DNA from: Patellaria atrata CBS 101060
Taxonomy: Eukaryota > Ascomycota > Dothideomycetes > Patellariales > Patellariaceae
Length of the DNA stretch: 64,000 bases
NCBI GenBank assembly: GCA_010093705.1
Contig: MU006110.1
Span: 1,654 to 65,653 of the forward strand
Reading direction: 5' to 3'
The notes below the pieces were generated by a model that worked only from the letters and a program-made list of their open reading frames with translations, was not told the origin of the DNA and searched no databases. A program made the translations under genes and the position numbers. Shown piece by piece: positions 33,187 through 44,591 of the stretch (the stretch's first letter is position 1; each line of letters opens with the position of its first letter).

Positions 33187-34994
33187 GAATATGTAGGGTG
33201 GTACGCGGTCAATGTTAAGACAGTATGAATATATGATGGGAGGACGTAGAGCGGTCGCCGAAAAGGTTTTTTGATTGTTCGGGAACACAGGTGAATATAC
33301 GATTGGCCCAAGGTGTCAGAGTTTCTATAAAAAAGCGGCAGCAAACTTGAGAGATATCAGGACTTATAATTCTCAACGTCGATTGTAATAAGCGGGGCTT
33401 TTCTTTCTTCGAGGGAAGTGGGTAGATTTCTGTGAAAAGTATCTAATTTATGTGGTATAGTAAAGAAAAACGGGAGGCAAATTAGTCATAGGGCACATGA
33501 GCAGAGAGGAAAGGGCTATCCAGCAATGTAAACGAGGTACCAGCCACCGAGGCCATTATCTAGAACGCGAGATGCAGAACAAGACTTCAATTTACAGGAG
33601 TACGGGAGTACGCTGTAGACGTATTTCAAAGGCTTTCACTTACGAGGGTATTGCTGTAACGTAAATCCACCTCAGTCAAGAATCCGATAGCCTTTAGTTC
33701 TACTCCGGGTTTCTATTCGGGTCCGAATAATAATGGCGAGTAAAAAGGGTATACGTAATAGGCGTATTCCGCCGCGGAGGAGGAATTAAGCTCCGATTTG
33801 ATTCGAATATAACGATAAGGTGGTACGGTACCGATGGGTTGATTGGAAAATTCAATTTCGGTATTTTAACATTGAGATCTACCTTTTTCAAGGTAACAAA
33901 AGAGTTGAAAAGAGAGGCGGTGTGACCATTTCTATTCCTATCAAGGCATCATCTTGGATTTCCGTATCTCGATCTTACCGAGCGCAGTGTTTTCCGGTGA
34001 GGGATATTAAGGAGTAGAAAGACGCCGGGACGTTTTATCATAGAGGGTAATAGGGGGGTAATCGGGCATGAGGGGAGGCTCGTCCAAAAAAACAATCAGC
34101 CGTAAGGTAATCAATATATCATGCCAGATATACTATAGCATGATGGTGAAGCCAGAACCTCGTAGAGCACGCGTTATTCCCTTAATCTAGGATAAAATGT
34201 AACCTAAAGTGGAGGTGCGGATTTGTACTGTTAGAGTAAGATAGAGCCCAGCTCAGTAAGGTAAGTTATCTTTTACTTTCCTGTTCAAGGTAAAGGGAAG
34301 TGATGATAGCTTGACGTCGACTTTTTCTTTTCCGCATCGAACCTTTCCCACCTCTAGGCATTAGCCCTTCTCGCTTATTCGTTTAGGGTTGAAGTTACGG
34401 AGTATCTTCCGCGTTCAAGACCCTGGATCCTTGTATCTCCGTACACACGGTTACCAGAACCTTACACAACCACGTGACCTGTTCGCCCCTTTCTTTACAG
34501 TACGAGGGTGGCAGGGCAAATGAAACTCCGCTTTATCAGTGATAAATTTCATACATGTTATCTATATTATTCGACCTTATCCCATCTGCACAGCTCAGAA
34601 CTAATGGAAAGGGGATAGTTTGTACAATAAAGTTCAAAACTTCGAAATTAGACAAAAAGGGGAGGGTACAAAGAGGTCCGCGGAAGGTAAAACCAGTTAA
34701 CCCTAGAACAACCCCGTCTCTGTTTGTCGGGAGGAAATATGCCGGCACATTGCAAAAGGGTGCTGCACACCTCACCTCGTTCTCGTTGATCTTGTTACCT
34801 TCATAGGTCCATCCAGCATGGAATCAAAAAGGAATAACTTCAGAAAATACGGCAAGGCACATCATTATATCAACATGTCTATCATCCAGAGGACAGAACA
34901 AGATGTCTATCTTTAATCCAATTCAATTATACACCCGCAACCTAAAATATGCACTCCTGAAGCCTTCCCAACTGCGGCACTCCTGTAACTCTCT
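33187..34994. other. Gene-free spacer
   Basis: 1.8 kb upstream of the Zn2Cys6 gene and downstream of PRD1. Small frames at 33700-34017 and 34536-34806 show no domain and no splice-linked partner. Nothing else is recognised. Confidence 0.5.
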
Positions 34995-37242
34995 TCACGC
35001 CTTGATGCCTAACTCCCTATAAAATGCATCCGGCTCAGGCTTACGACCCAGGAAGTCAACGAGTGTCTGCATTTCGTCTTGGCTACCACCACGCTCCAGC
35101 ACCGTATGCCGATACCGCCGTCCTTCAGTGCCATTCATAGGGTCTGATTCGAAGACCGTATAGAACATGTCTGCTGAATAGACTTGCGAGCTGGAAAATG
35201 ATCATTAGCCATACATCCAATCTACCCGACGGAATCAATCAAATACCTTAGGTATCCGTAGTAACCTGCATCATATCCACCAATGAGATGTCCGAACGTC
35301 GCCTGACCGTGGCCCCAATCCCAACCCTCACCAAGACTTTCTGGCCCGTCTAGTTTAGAGATTTCACTACGAAGTTTGTTGTACGTCTCTGAGATTTTTA
35401 AGTCCTCGATGTTCTCATGACTCGAGGGCTCATGTACCGTCATGTCGAAAATACCGAAGTGCAGCTGCCGAAGATTGAACAAAGCATCGTTAACGTGCTT
35501 CGTCTTGATCAAGTTCTCGATAAGAGAGTCCGGGATGTGTTCCTCTGGTTTACTCGAATCACCGGATGACTCCTGGTACGCTTTTGCGTAATCCTCCGAG
35601 AGATAGGAATAATGATGGCTCAAAGATTTGAGTTGAGAAGGAGTCCAACACCAGTTCTCCAACATTTGACTTGGCGCTTCGACAAAATCCCGGACTGTAC
35701 TTGTACCATGGAAGCGAGAGTAGATCGTGCGGGAAACCAGATCGTGAATCCCATGGCCAAGTTCGTGGAAGAGTGTGACGACTTCATCATGCTTCAAAAG
35801 ACTAGGCTTCTTAGGCGTAGCTTTGGAGAAATTGCAAACTAAAGCGGTGGCAGGATATCTCCGATTACCGTTCTCGTCCATGTAACCGGGTTGGAGGTTG
35901 AAGTTAGCAGCATGACCGTACTTACCCTCTCTCGGGAATAAATCCAGGTATAAATATCCTACAAAGCCGCTACCCTCGTCTTCGTCGTCCCAGACACTAA
36001 AGACTTGAACGTCTTCATGCCAAACGATATCAGACCCCTTTCCAGTATCTGACACCCGGTCACGCTCTTCGCCAGTAATCTCCACAAAGACCAGGCCAAA
36101 GAGCTGTTCAAATATTTGTAACATGCCGCGGATGGTTGGGCCTAGGGGAAAGTACTCTGCGATCTTGTTGTGATCTAGTTGATAGTCTTTTTCCAGCATT
36201 AGACGATCGTAATAACGATGATCCCACAAGTAATAATGGCCATCCTTATTTCCCTCAGCCGCTTTCAGAGCAAGGAGTTTGTTGATCTCCTCCAACCCCC
36301 CTGCAGCGAGTCGTTCACGAAGATCACCAAGGAATTCATCCACAGTCTTTGGAGTTTTTGCCATTTTGTCCTCAATCCTAAACTCCGCATGATTCTTGTA
36401 GCCTAATAAGCGTGCAGCTTCATCGCGCAGTACCACTGCTTCCCGGAAAAGAGGTATGTTCTGAGGTAATTTGTTCTCGTTCGCTACAAATACCGTCTTA
36501 CGTGTCTCGGCGTTTGTGGCATACTTCAGAGTGGGAAACAGATCAGGATATTTGAAGCTCAGCCTCAACTTTCCCTCATTTTCCCCTTGACCTTTTGCAA
36601 GGGTCTCGAGGACATCGTTTGGAACACCATCCAATTGTTCTGGCGTAAACCATAGCCCACCAGTCTCCTCATTCAGGTTCTTCTGAAAGATAATACTGAT
36701 CTCGCTCAATCGTTTCTTGATGGCTTTGAATCGATCCCTCTTCGGCCCTGCCGGTAGTCCTAAGCCATTAGTGATATAACTCTTACGGTCTTTCTCTAGA
36801 AGCCGCTGAGACTCCGGATCCAGATCTTCACCCTTCTTGAGCGCAGAGTCCACGAGTTGGAAGACATCCTCACGCATGCTCGACTCGATACCCCAATCAT
36901 CAAGAAGCTTCTCCGCCTCGGTGGATGCGTCTCTTAAAGCTTGGTCTGTAGACACTGCTTGATAGAATCCAATGATGTGTGACTCAATTGCCATTTTATT
37001 ATCATCCAGCGCCCTTAGTAATACGACATTTTTGAAGGAGGCGGTTTCGGCGGTGACAGCAGCGACGATAGAATCCTCAACCTGCTTGGATTTCTTGATC
37101 TGAAAAGATAGTCAGCACAAATTGCAGACATGTAAGACGCAAGAACCCGTACAAGTCTCTTAGTATCTTCTATTAATGAAGAGGGCGTCGCCGTGAACTT
37201 TGGCGGGGCTTGGGGAGGGTTTCGGTAACGGTCCGGGGCCAT
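34995..37242 (-). CDS. PRD1: Saccharolysin-type M3 oligopeptidase (Prd1)
   Basis: Three exons: complement(34995..35190, 35247..37099, 37153..37242), 712 residues, equal to yeast saccharolysin. It is a zinc metallopeptidase of the thimet family that cuts short peptides in the cytosol and, in yeast, the mitochondrial intermembrane space. The zinc site is LFHELGHGIHDL with the third ligand Glu in FVEAPSQMLENW. The substrate-binding C-terminal block (GHGQATFGHLIGGYDAGYYG, YSADMF) is intact. The joins restore RL|IKKSKQVEDSI and GYL|SSQVYSADMF. No clear mitochondrial presequence is visible. The sequence appears fully functional. Confidence 0.95.
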
Positions 37243-37957
37243 GGTAACGTTTGTAAACGGCCTGTAAGACGTATAGTTTAAGAGCCGTGAGGGCTTTAGG
37301 TGGTCAAGAATAGCGGTGACACGGTATCCGAGGCGGGAGGAAGCCAGTATGTATATTGTTGCAAGGAAAAGTATAAGGCTCGCGACGATGAGCTTGAGAA
37401 AGCGTGCTTTCGCCAGACTGTCGGCTTGTACTGTACTGGAGGATGTTTAGGGTCCACTTCGAAAAAACTTTAGGATTAGGACTGGTTCTATGACATAATA
37501 AGAGACAGATACGGATTGTTGAACGAAGGATATGGGCACACGATTCTATCTGTATCTCAGTTACAGAGTTCTCTGTTCGAGGGGAGTTGTTATGCTGTAC
37601 TGGAAAGATGAGTGAGATGCTGTTGGTGGAGGAACAGGTGCTTGGGGAGGAAAGCTCTTGTGCTCCGTTTCACCTATAGAACTACGCTCTACAGTACAGT
37701 ACAGTACAGTACAGAGTGCTCAAGCTGTATTCACTTCACCACTTTCCTTGTGCATGAACTCCAAGATATCATCAATAATCAGATGAACATTTTCCGGTAT
37801 AAATTACTATCACTCATCGCGCGACATCCATCTCTTAACCCGCAACTTTCCTTGGTCCAACTATTGCTACAGGACTGCGGTATCAATCACTCTCTCAATC
37901 AGCCCTTAACCTCGTTCAAAGTTTGACTCCCGTATATAAACTGTAACCCAAACCCCA
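37243..37957. promoter_or_regulatory. Divergent promoter region between PRD1 and the GGCT-like gene
   Basis: The genes on both sides read outward. The spacer contains an (ACAGT)5 microsatellite at 37691-37715. No gene is seen. Confidence 0.5.
37691..37715. repeat. (ACAGT)5 microsatellite
   Basis: Five perfect ACAGT units. Shorter CAGTACAGTA runs of the same kind appear in other spacers here (near 44180, 53712 and 63730). Confidence 0.9.
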
Positions 37958-38620
37958 ATGTCTTCCTCAGACCCTCGAATATCTCAGCTAGTCTCCTCAA
38001 CCTTGTGTCAGAAGGTTTCGGGCGACATTTCCGATAAGAGACTATACTATGGCTATGGTAGTAACATGTGGCTTTACCAAATGGCCAACCGCTGTCCTAC
38101 ATCCTCGTTCGTAGGGATAGCACGTCTACCAGGTTACCGTTGGATTATTAATGATAGAGGATATGCTAATATAGTCTTAACATCCAAGTCTGCCAGTTCT
38201 GGACCTGGCGAAAAGAGCGAGGAAGATGAGGTTTGGGGAATGGTGTACACCTTGAAGGGGAAGGACGAGAAGCGGCTTGATCGAAATGAGGGCGTACCGT
38301 ATTGCTATGTCAAAGACGACACTATTGAGGTCGCCCTCTGGAAGTCAGATAAGGACAAGAATGGTGGGTTTATCGATATAAAGGAACCATCGAAGGACGT
38401 CAAGGTGCTTGTCTACATTGACCGAGATCGGGTAGAGCCAGATAATCCGAAGAAAGAGTATATATACAGAATGAATATGGCCATTGCAGATGCCGTAGCC
38501 TACGGTATCCCTCAAGATTATGTGGACAAGGTGATGAGACCTTTTATTCCGAAGGACGAAGCCAAGGACCAAGAGATTACTGCTGTGGGTCAAGCTTTGG
38601 AGTTCAAAGATGAGGACTGA
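37958..38620 (+). CDS. Gamma-glutamylcyclotransferase-like protein
   Basis: A single exon, 220 residues. The N-terminal YYGYGSNMW is the glycine-rich loop of the GGCT fold. GIARLPGYRWIIN and LDRNEGVPYCYVKD follow; the Glu of NEG aligns with the catalytic Glu of human GGCT. Family members release 5-oxoproline from gamma-glutamyl amino acids or peptides in glutathione turnover. The C-terminal helix YRMNMAIADAVAYGIPQDYV is typical. It is cytosolic, with no targeting signal. The reaction is inferred from the family; related fungal proteins may act on other gamma-glutamyl substrates. Confidence 0.9.
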   Translation: MSSSDPRISQLVSSTLCQKVSGDISDKRLYYGYGSNMWLYQMANRCPTSSFVGIARLPGYRWIINDRGYANIVLTSKSASSGPGEKSEEDEVWGMVYTLKGKDEKRLDRNEGVPYCYVKDDTIEVALWKSDKDKNGGFIDIKEPSKDVKVLVYIDRDRVEPDNPKKEYIYRMNMAIADAVAYGIPQDYVDKVMRPFIPKDEAKDQEITAVGQALEFKDED

Positions 38621-39750
38621 ATATTTCACTTCGAACCCAATGTTTACCAGTGTACATGATCAGCATTCCAAGCTAGAAGACATCGTTTTGCTACTACGTC
38701 GGGTATATGATAAGATATCACTATAAACGCGCCAATCTCCGAAATATTACAGGTTCGACAGCATATGGCCCATTTCTAGGTTATGGCAATTCCCCTGATT
38801 AAACGGACAAACATACCGCCAAAATCGCAGAAACAAAAAGTCATAAACACTGTACCGTCGAGCAAATTAAATCCGCGTCGATTGCCCCATACTGCTTAAG
38901 AGTCGTTTCGAGACTATTATATGTAATCATTCGAACCATCATAATGTATTAAGCTATTTATATCAGAAGCAAGTTTACAACCCACTTCAAAGTACAGTGA
39001 AGCTGGACCGGAGAAGTCGAATACTTTTGCACCTGCAGCTTCTGAGGTGATGACCAGTTCCAAAATCCCACCAGAGCGTAAACTATCTGCATAAATACCC
39101 CTATGGATGCCAACGGGTAGCCAAATATTTCCCCTAGGAATATACATGAGAGGTAAGTTTAGGTCAGGTCCGTAAGTGGGCGATGGAACCAGATGGAATC
39201 CACGATTTTGAAACCGAAAGATTACACTGAATATCGAGAGGCATATGCAATGTTTGATAGTTCATAGTTGTTTAGTTTCGGATTTGGAGCTACAATAACA
39301 GTGGTAATCATGTATATTCATTCTCGTATTAGTAAATCAACAAACAGGACTCATTTGCTCGTCAAGAATAATAATAAAATCATGCTACTTGATTCAATGT
39401 GATACGCTACCCTATCTATAATACTAATATAGAGTGGGAGGGGTAGGTCGTGTATTCAGTGTGCAGTACTCCACTACCTCATGTCGGTTACTTCATCTAA
39501 GTAATCCTAACTTGTCCTTTATTCTGTTACTACGCTCCTTACGCTATCTATGCAAAACTTGGTTGATAGAGCGGTTGGGTGAAACAAGTCAAATTCAGTA
39601 GCATACCATAGACTATGATGTGTACCTAGATGTTCTTATACAACGAATAAGGGAAATTTACTATAGCGAAGAGAGTAGGACCCATCGAACCTCAAACGCC
39701 AGACCGAATATAAATAAGCAGTTTCCAAGTGGAAACTCCCAAGGTACTTG

Positions 39751-39775
39751 TTTTTTTTTTTTTTTTTTTTTTTTT
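39751..39775. repeat. Poly-T run of 25
   Basis: An uninterrupted T25, the longest homopolymer noticed in the window. It may be slippage or a minus-strand poly(A) footprint. Confidence 0.9.
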
Positions 39776-39918
39776 GGATCTCTTAGGCATCAGTGTTACA
39801 AACCGCTAGCATTCGAAGAACTTCCACAGATCAATTTGGCAAACAACAAAGGCATTTGACCTTCCATAACGATAGACGACATATTCATTCACAGAGTGTA
39901 GATCCAAAAATCGAAGAA

Positions 39919-39965
39919 GTAAGTATTCTAAATCTCACAATAATTCCAACACTAACCGTTCCCAG
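39919..39965 (+). other. Probable 5'-UTR intron
   Basis: Donor GTAAGT, branch sequence CACTAAC and acceptor CCCAG, 47 nt, ending 7 nt before the ATG at 39973. All three signals are near-ideal for this genome. Confidence 0.65.
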
Positions 39966-39972
39966 ACCAACC

Positions 39973-40623
39973 ATGAACCACATCGTGGCCCTCCAAAAGA
40001 TCACCACCCGCGATCGGTGGCCCAAACCTCTAGAACCAACCGTCGCAGGTCTCGCCCGACTATTCGACACCGCGATCTCCGAAGCACGAGAGGAGCAACG
40101 GTCACAGACCGTCATTAGGACCGGCCACCCGACCCAGCCCGATTCCGGCCCACTACGGCCAGAGGAGGAGCCAGATCCTGTAAAGAGGATGTGGAGGGAG
40201 CGTGCGGAAATGTTTTCTAAAACATCCGCCAGCTCTATATCAAGGCCGGGTATATCATCAACATTAACATCAACGTCCTCCAACCTCAATCCCGGTCCCT
40301 CCATGGGCCCTCCCAATTCCACCTCCGCAAACGCCCATACGCAAGAAAACCCTAAAACTCTCGTGTCCTCCGCGCTCAAGGAAACTCACACCCTAATCTC
40401 GCTCACGCTCTCCAAACTCCACGATGAGCGGCAAGCGTGGTGGGCGTCTAAGAGCGCGCAACGGCGGGCATGGGAGGAGGCGGGCGAAGTTCAGAAGCTC
40501 ACGCGGCTCCAGGTGGTCAATCAAAAGACGGCGGAGATGATTGCGGATGCGAGGGCAAGGGTTGGGGCGTGGGGGAGATATGGATTGGGTTTGGAGGGCG
40601 GGATGGCGGAGGGAAGGGTGTAG
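39973..40623 (+). CDS. Unrecognised protein with a helical C-terminus
   Basis: A single coding exon, 216 residues, with ATG 39973 chosen because a convincing intron ends just before it. The N-terminal 40 residues are helical (MNHIVALQKITTRDRWPKP, GLARLFDTAISEA). The middle is Pro/Ser/Thr-rich and probably disordered. The C-terminal 80 residues are a long charged helix or coiled coil (KETHTLISLTLSKLHDERQA, RRAWEEAGEVQKLTRLQVV). No motif I know is present and no targeting signal is seen. The same open frame continues upstream to 39793, so a longer form cannot be excluded. Real-gene evidence is frame length, codon-like GC bias and the flanking intron. Confidence 0.6.
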   Translation: MNHIVALQKITTRDRWPKPLEPTVAGLARLFDTAISEAREEQRSQTVIRTGHPTQPDSGPLRPEEEPDPVKRMWRERAEMFSKTSASSISRPGISSTLTSTSSNLNPGPSMGPPNSTSANAHTQENPKTLVSSALKETHTLISLTLSKLHDERQAWWASKSAQRRAWEEAGEVQKLTRLQVVNQKTAEMIADARARVGAWGRYGLGLEGGMAEGRV

Positions 40624-40875
40624 GACTGAGGTATTTAATAGATCATTCTTAGCGACAGAGTGGTGATTTGGGAAGGTGGTGATGAAACGAAGTTTTGATA
40701 TCGGGACCGCAGGAGTTGGAGAGTATGATGGAAGATGTTGATTTATTGAACTACAAGGACAAGCTATGCTATGATTACGCCAGCAAGCGCATATCAGATG
40801 AAGAGAATAGAAAGGCAACAAACGATTTGTAAAGATGATTCATCACGTTCTTACAGAAAGACGCCCCTCATCGCT

Positions 40876-42103
40876 TCAAACCATCCCATAAAGTGGTCTG
40901 GGAAGTTGGATAGCGGAACCTCTCTTCACTGTATGCGTCTTCTTCACCTTGATCCCCACGTAGGCCTCCCGTCGTGCAGGATTGCCCTTCGTGACCGACC
41001 ACGTCCGGAGTCCGTAGTAGGCGCCAATGGAGTGAACAAGCCAACGTCTACATCATATCGTCAGTGAAAACTCTGCTGTATGAAAAGTGCAGCATACGAA
41101 ATGAATACGCACCCGAAACTAGCTCCCTTGTCATCTGCTAAGCTATCAAACACCAATTTATCCTTAGGCAAAGGTTCTCTCTCGTCCCTTTTCGGAGAAG
41201 GTGGCATATCGCTCATCTGTCCATTCCGTCCCACGAAGACAATCTCTTCATCTTCCGAGTCCGGATCGAACAGGCCTTCTTTCTCCTTCTGGGCCTCCTG
41301 CTCATCCCAACGTTCCACGAAGTTGCGAACCTCTTGCTCAAGGTCCATCAGGAGACCCTTGGCACCACGTGCACGCTTCAGCTTCTCGCGCACTTCCTTG
41401 GAAACCTTGTCTGTCGCATCTTCAGCTGTCGCTCCCGTGGTCTTATAACTGCCGGCTTTCTTGAGGTCTGCACGCTCCGCTGCACGATCCGCTGCCAACT
41501 TCGCATCCCAAAGCGGAGCGAGATAGTATGGGACATGGCGCACCGGGCATGTCGGACGGACCTCCCAGTCACTGGATAAAGGTGGTTGCGCATACGGATT
41601 GTGCAAAAGGCGATCTAGACAGAACGTCTTGTCGTTAGCACAATGCGGATTGATAATGGCTTGCAGAGTTCAGTCTGTATTATGTCCGTTTCTGTCCAAC
41701 AGCACTTGTATTCCTACCCCGCAGTAGAGATGCAGTTTCATCTCTACATATCCACAGAAGTGAAACAAGAAAATGTGAACCCACCATTTTCCCACCTCTG
41801 TCTTCGTCTGCTCCCCTCCCTTCCCATCTTAAGAGCCTCCCGCCTCTTCAGGCTATCGCGGCGCAAAGGTTCTTTGCGCTTGACATAGCCATCTAGAATA
41901 TCGTTCGCAATAGGAGCGGGCGCTATACGCTGTTGTCTTTCATGCGCATCGAGCGGTATTTCCAAAGCAACAGGGGTTGGAATTGGAGGAGCGGAGATGG
42001 TGATTCCAGCAAGGGCTACAGCGGCCTGTTCAGTCCAGGCTTCGATCTGCGCTGCAGATGGGGTAGATTGCGCTGGAGTAGGATTGCTCGGATGAATGGC
42101 CAT
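40876..42103 (-). CDS. R3H-domain protein with R3H-associated N-terminal domain
   Basis: Three exons: complement(40876..41047, 41113..41614, 41785..42103), introns of 65 and 170 nt, 330 residues. After a Pro/Ala-rich start comes the conserved block RRRQRWENDRLLHNPYAQPP and SDWEVRP, then VPYYLAPLWDAKLAADRA, the R3H-associated domain. An acidic linker (DPDSEDEEIVFVGRNG) leads to the R3H domain at the C-terminus (RWLVHSIGAYYGLRTWSVT, NPARREAYVG). R3H domains bind single-stranded nucleic acid. The role in the cell is not known to me. The large intron has a TGCTAAC branch site about 20 nt before its acceptor; a different acceptor would insert extra residues at WEN|D. Confidence 0.85.
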
Positions 42104-42771
42104 GGTTGATGAGGGTCTTGATGAAGGTTAGGAGTCAGTATAAGCTACAGAGGTGATAAGCCACCGGGGGTGCTAGAAATCAATTGGTGTACTGCAAGTT
42201 GACTGATTATACTTGTGTTGAGAGAGAAATGGAGCCGAGACGGCGATCTTAGTATTTTCTATACTCGCCCTTTGTGATTGAGTAGACTTATGATGTGGGA
42301 AAGGGGAAAGGTGACATGATGAGGGTTGAGGTGAGATATATAGAGTCATGAATCATGGTCCCGCGGGATAGCGCTAAAGTTACTTACAGTAAGGAAAAGC
42401 GAATGGCCGATTGTGAGGTGAGACCGTGGGATAGTGAGGTGCTTCCGTAGGTTCCAAGCTTTATGTACAAAGTCTACGAAGCTATACGATACATACCTTG
42501 TTATCCAATGCTGTATGCTATTCCACAGCATTTAGTAGACTGAGACGGATTAGGGCACACAATATCATCTCATCATTGCGTTGCTACAATGTACTTACTG
42601 TACCGTACAAAGTATGATGCTAGAAAAAAACCCGACATAATCAACCTCATGAATCCATTCTTCATTCTTTGCGAAACAATCTCCGAGGCTAGACATAAGA
42701 TACGAGTTGTTTCAAGGCCTCCCCCTGAGTATAAATACAATAATAAAGCAATTGTACAGTACATCCTTTTC
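42104..42771. other. Spacer between the R3H gene and the LAP1-like gene
   Basis: No gene is recognised. Both neighbours read leftward, so it holds the R3H promoter and the aminopeptidase 3' UTR. Confidence 0.45.
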
Positions 42772-44017
42772 CTAATCAAACTTCGCAAAAGCAAGTTCAT
42801 AGGCCAAACCGAGCGTGAGCTTTGCATGCTGCAACATATGATCGAAATCCAAGTACTCGATCTTATCCTCGGTCGTATGAATCTTATTGTCAGAGTATTT
42901 GAAGTCACTTTCGATAACGAAGGCTGATGGGTAACCCGCCTTGGATGCGCTTGCGTGGTCGCTACAAGCATATCCGCATTTCGTCAAGACGAAAGGTATA
43001 TCGCAATACACTGTGATGACCTTCTTGATGAATTCCGTTAACCCTGGGTCGACATAGTCGGTGATCACTCCAACTGATTCTGGTTCGCCGGCATCGATGG
43101 TTCTCTGGGTGAAGCCGGTCATGTCCTGCTGTAACATCGCTTTGATGTCTCGGCCTTCTATCTCATAACTGCTAAAGATGGCTTGAGAACCTAGCAGGCC
43201 ACCCTCCTCAGCTGAATACCAGTGGAACTCGATTGTATTCTCCGCTTTACCTTTCAAAACATCATCAGACGTCAAGAGCACCCGGAGCGCTTCCAAAATA
43301 GTGACTGTACCGCTGCCATCGTCGTCGGCACCAGGTGCAGCCAAGATGGAGGGAAGGAATAAGTTTATGCTGTCTTGATGGGCGCCAATCACCACCGTCT
43401 TGTGGCTCTTGCCAGGTATCGTGGCAATAATACTGTTCTGACCCCAGGGGTGCATGAAAGGTTTGACAGTTGCACCATGTTCGTGTGCACCAGCATCAGC
43501 AAGAGTTTTATTGACTTGACCTAACAGCCAGCGTGAGGATTCCGCACCGTATTTCGATTTGTAGTACCGAGTATGGAAGGAAGTAAAGTGCTCCAGATTC
43601 CTGTGCATGTTCTTCTTCTCTAGCTCTTTCAGCATCGACTTCACCGTCTCATTATAAGCGGTCTTCGACGGGAATGTGACAGATTGAACACCGTTGGACC
43701 TTGTTTGCGACCCGAAGTCTGGGGTCGCAGTAACATCGAAAAAGTTCACGCCTTCCTATGTGCGCCTGGTCAGTCGTGAAGCACATATTGTGAGGCATCA
43801 TTAAGCCCGCAGTGAGGAAACTTACCCTTCTCAAAGCCCACTTCTCATCTTCAGTCACCCACCTGGTTACTCCGGGAGATGTCTCGATGAGATATTGCTC
43901 AGCGTCAGCGGCCTCCGCCTGGGGATTGCGCAACGGCGCTTGCTCCGGAAGCAACAGAGATCGACCGGTTACGACCGTTGCGGCTGTGGATAGCGTGAGG
44001 AGAGAAGTGACCTTCAT
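42772..44017 (-). CDS. LAP1: Secreted leucine aminopeptidase, M28 family
   Basis: Two exons, complement(42772..43755, 43826..44017), a 70-nt intron, 391 residues. A signal peptide ([18 protein letters not shown]) and a pro-region of about 65 residues precede the catalytic domain. The two-zinc site is visible: [38 protein letters not shown] and [12 protein letters not shown] disulfide pair is likely in [10 protein letters not shown]. It matches fungal leucine aminopeptidase 1 (M28E) in length and motif order. The enzyme removes N-terminal residues from extracellular peptides. It appears intact. Confidence 0.94.
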
Positions 44018-44591
44018 GATATATTTGAGCTTGAAAGCCTGTTCTATTACTTTATTTTGATATGGGGAGCTGGAAAGAGAGAGCTATATGTTGCGGGTTT
44101 GAGTGTTTACGGTAAGTAGCTGACGTCGGAGTTGCCTTGGAGATATAGGTAGCTCCGGCACAGCTCGCACACGGTTCAGTACAGTAACTCATATCCTTGT
44201 ACTGGAATTCTATTGTACGGTAACTTTTGAAGGATGGGTCAATCTAGGTAGATACATTACCTACCCTATACTTGCTCGAAATATGTTATATGAAAAGCTT
44301 TCAAGGTAATACGGAATATAGATTCTGTAGCTATAATGTTCTCACTTGATTCCCTTCCCTGAACCCCAAGATAATTGAGACGGGAAGATGACGAAGACAT
44401 CCCTTAAAGCCATGGAACTTATTATTACTCATACCTCTTACATAAACATAGTCCATCATTTCATCAGCTCGCTGGCCAGATAGACATTGAAGCCGGTATG
44501 TAACGCTATGCAACATTCCCCCTGACGCTAATACACCCTACAAAACAGACGAAATACCGCTCAATCCTGCCCATGATTACATCTAGACAAT
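44018..44591. other. Spacer upstream of the LAP1-like gene
   Basis: No gene is seen. It contains a CTACC/TTACC-type run (about 44248-44268) like that in other spacers here. Confidence 0.45.

Larger units (their letters stand above)
38621..39972. other. Gene-free spacer with a 25-T run
   Basis: 1.35 kb without a recognised gene. It contains T25 (39751-39775) and, at its right end, a likely 5'-UTR intron of the next gene (39919-39965). Confidence 0.5.

Noticed and set aside
33700-34017. Overlapping small frames on both strands
   Set aside because: AT-rich, no domain, no plausible splice links.
39885-40379. Minus-strand frame of 164 codons
   Set aside because: Antisense to the unrecognised gene at 39973; no features, and the plus strand has the intron signals.
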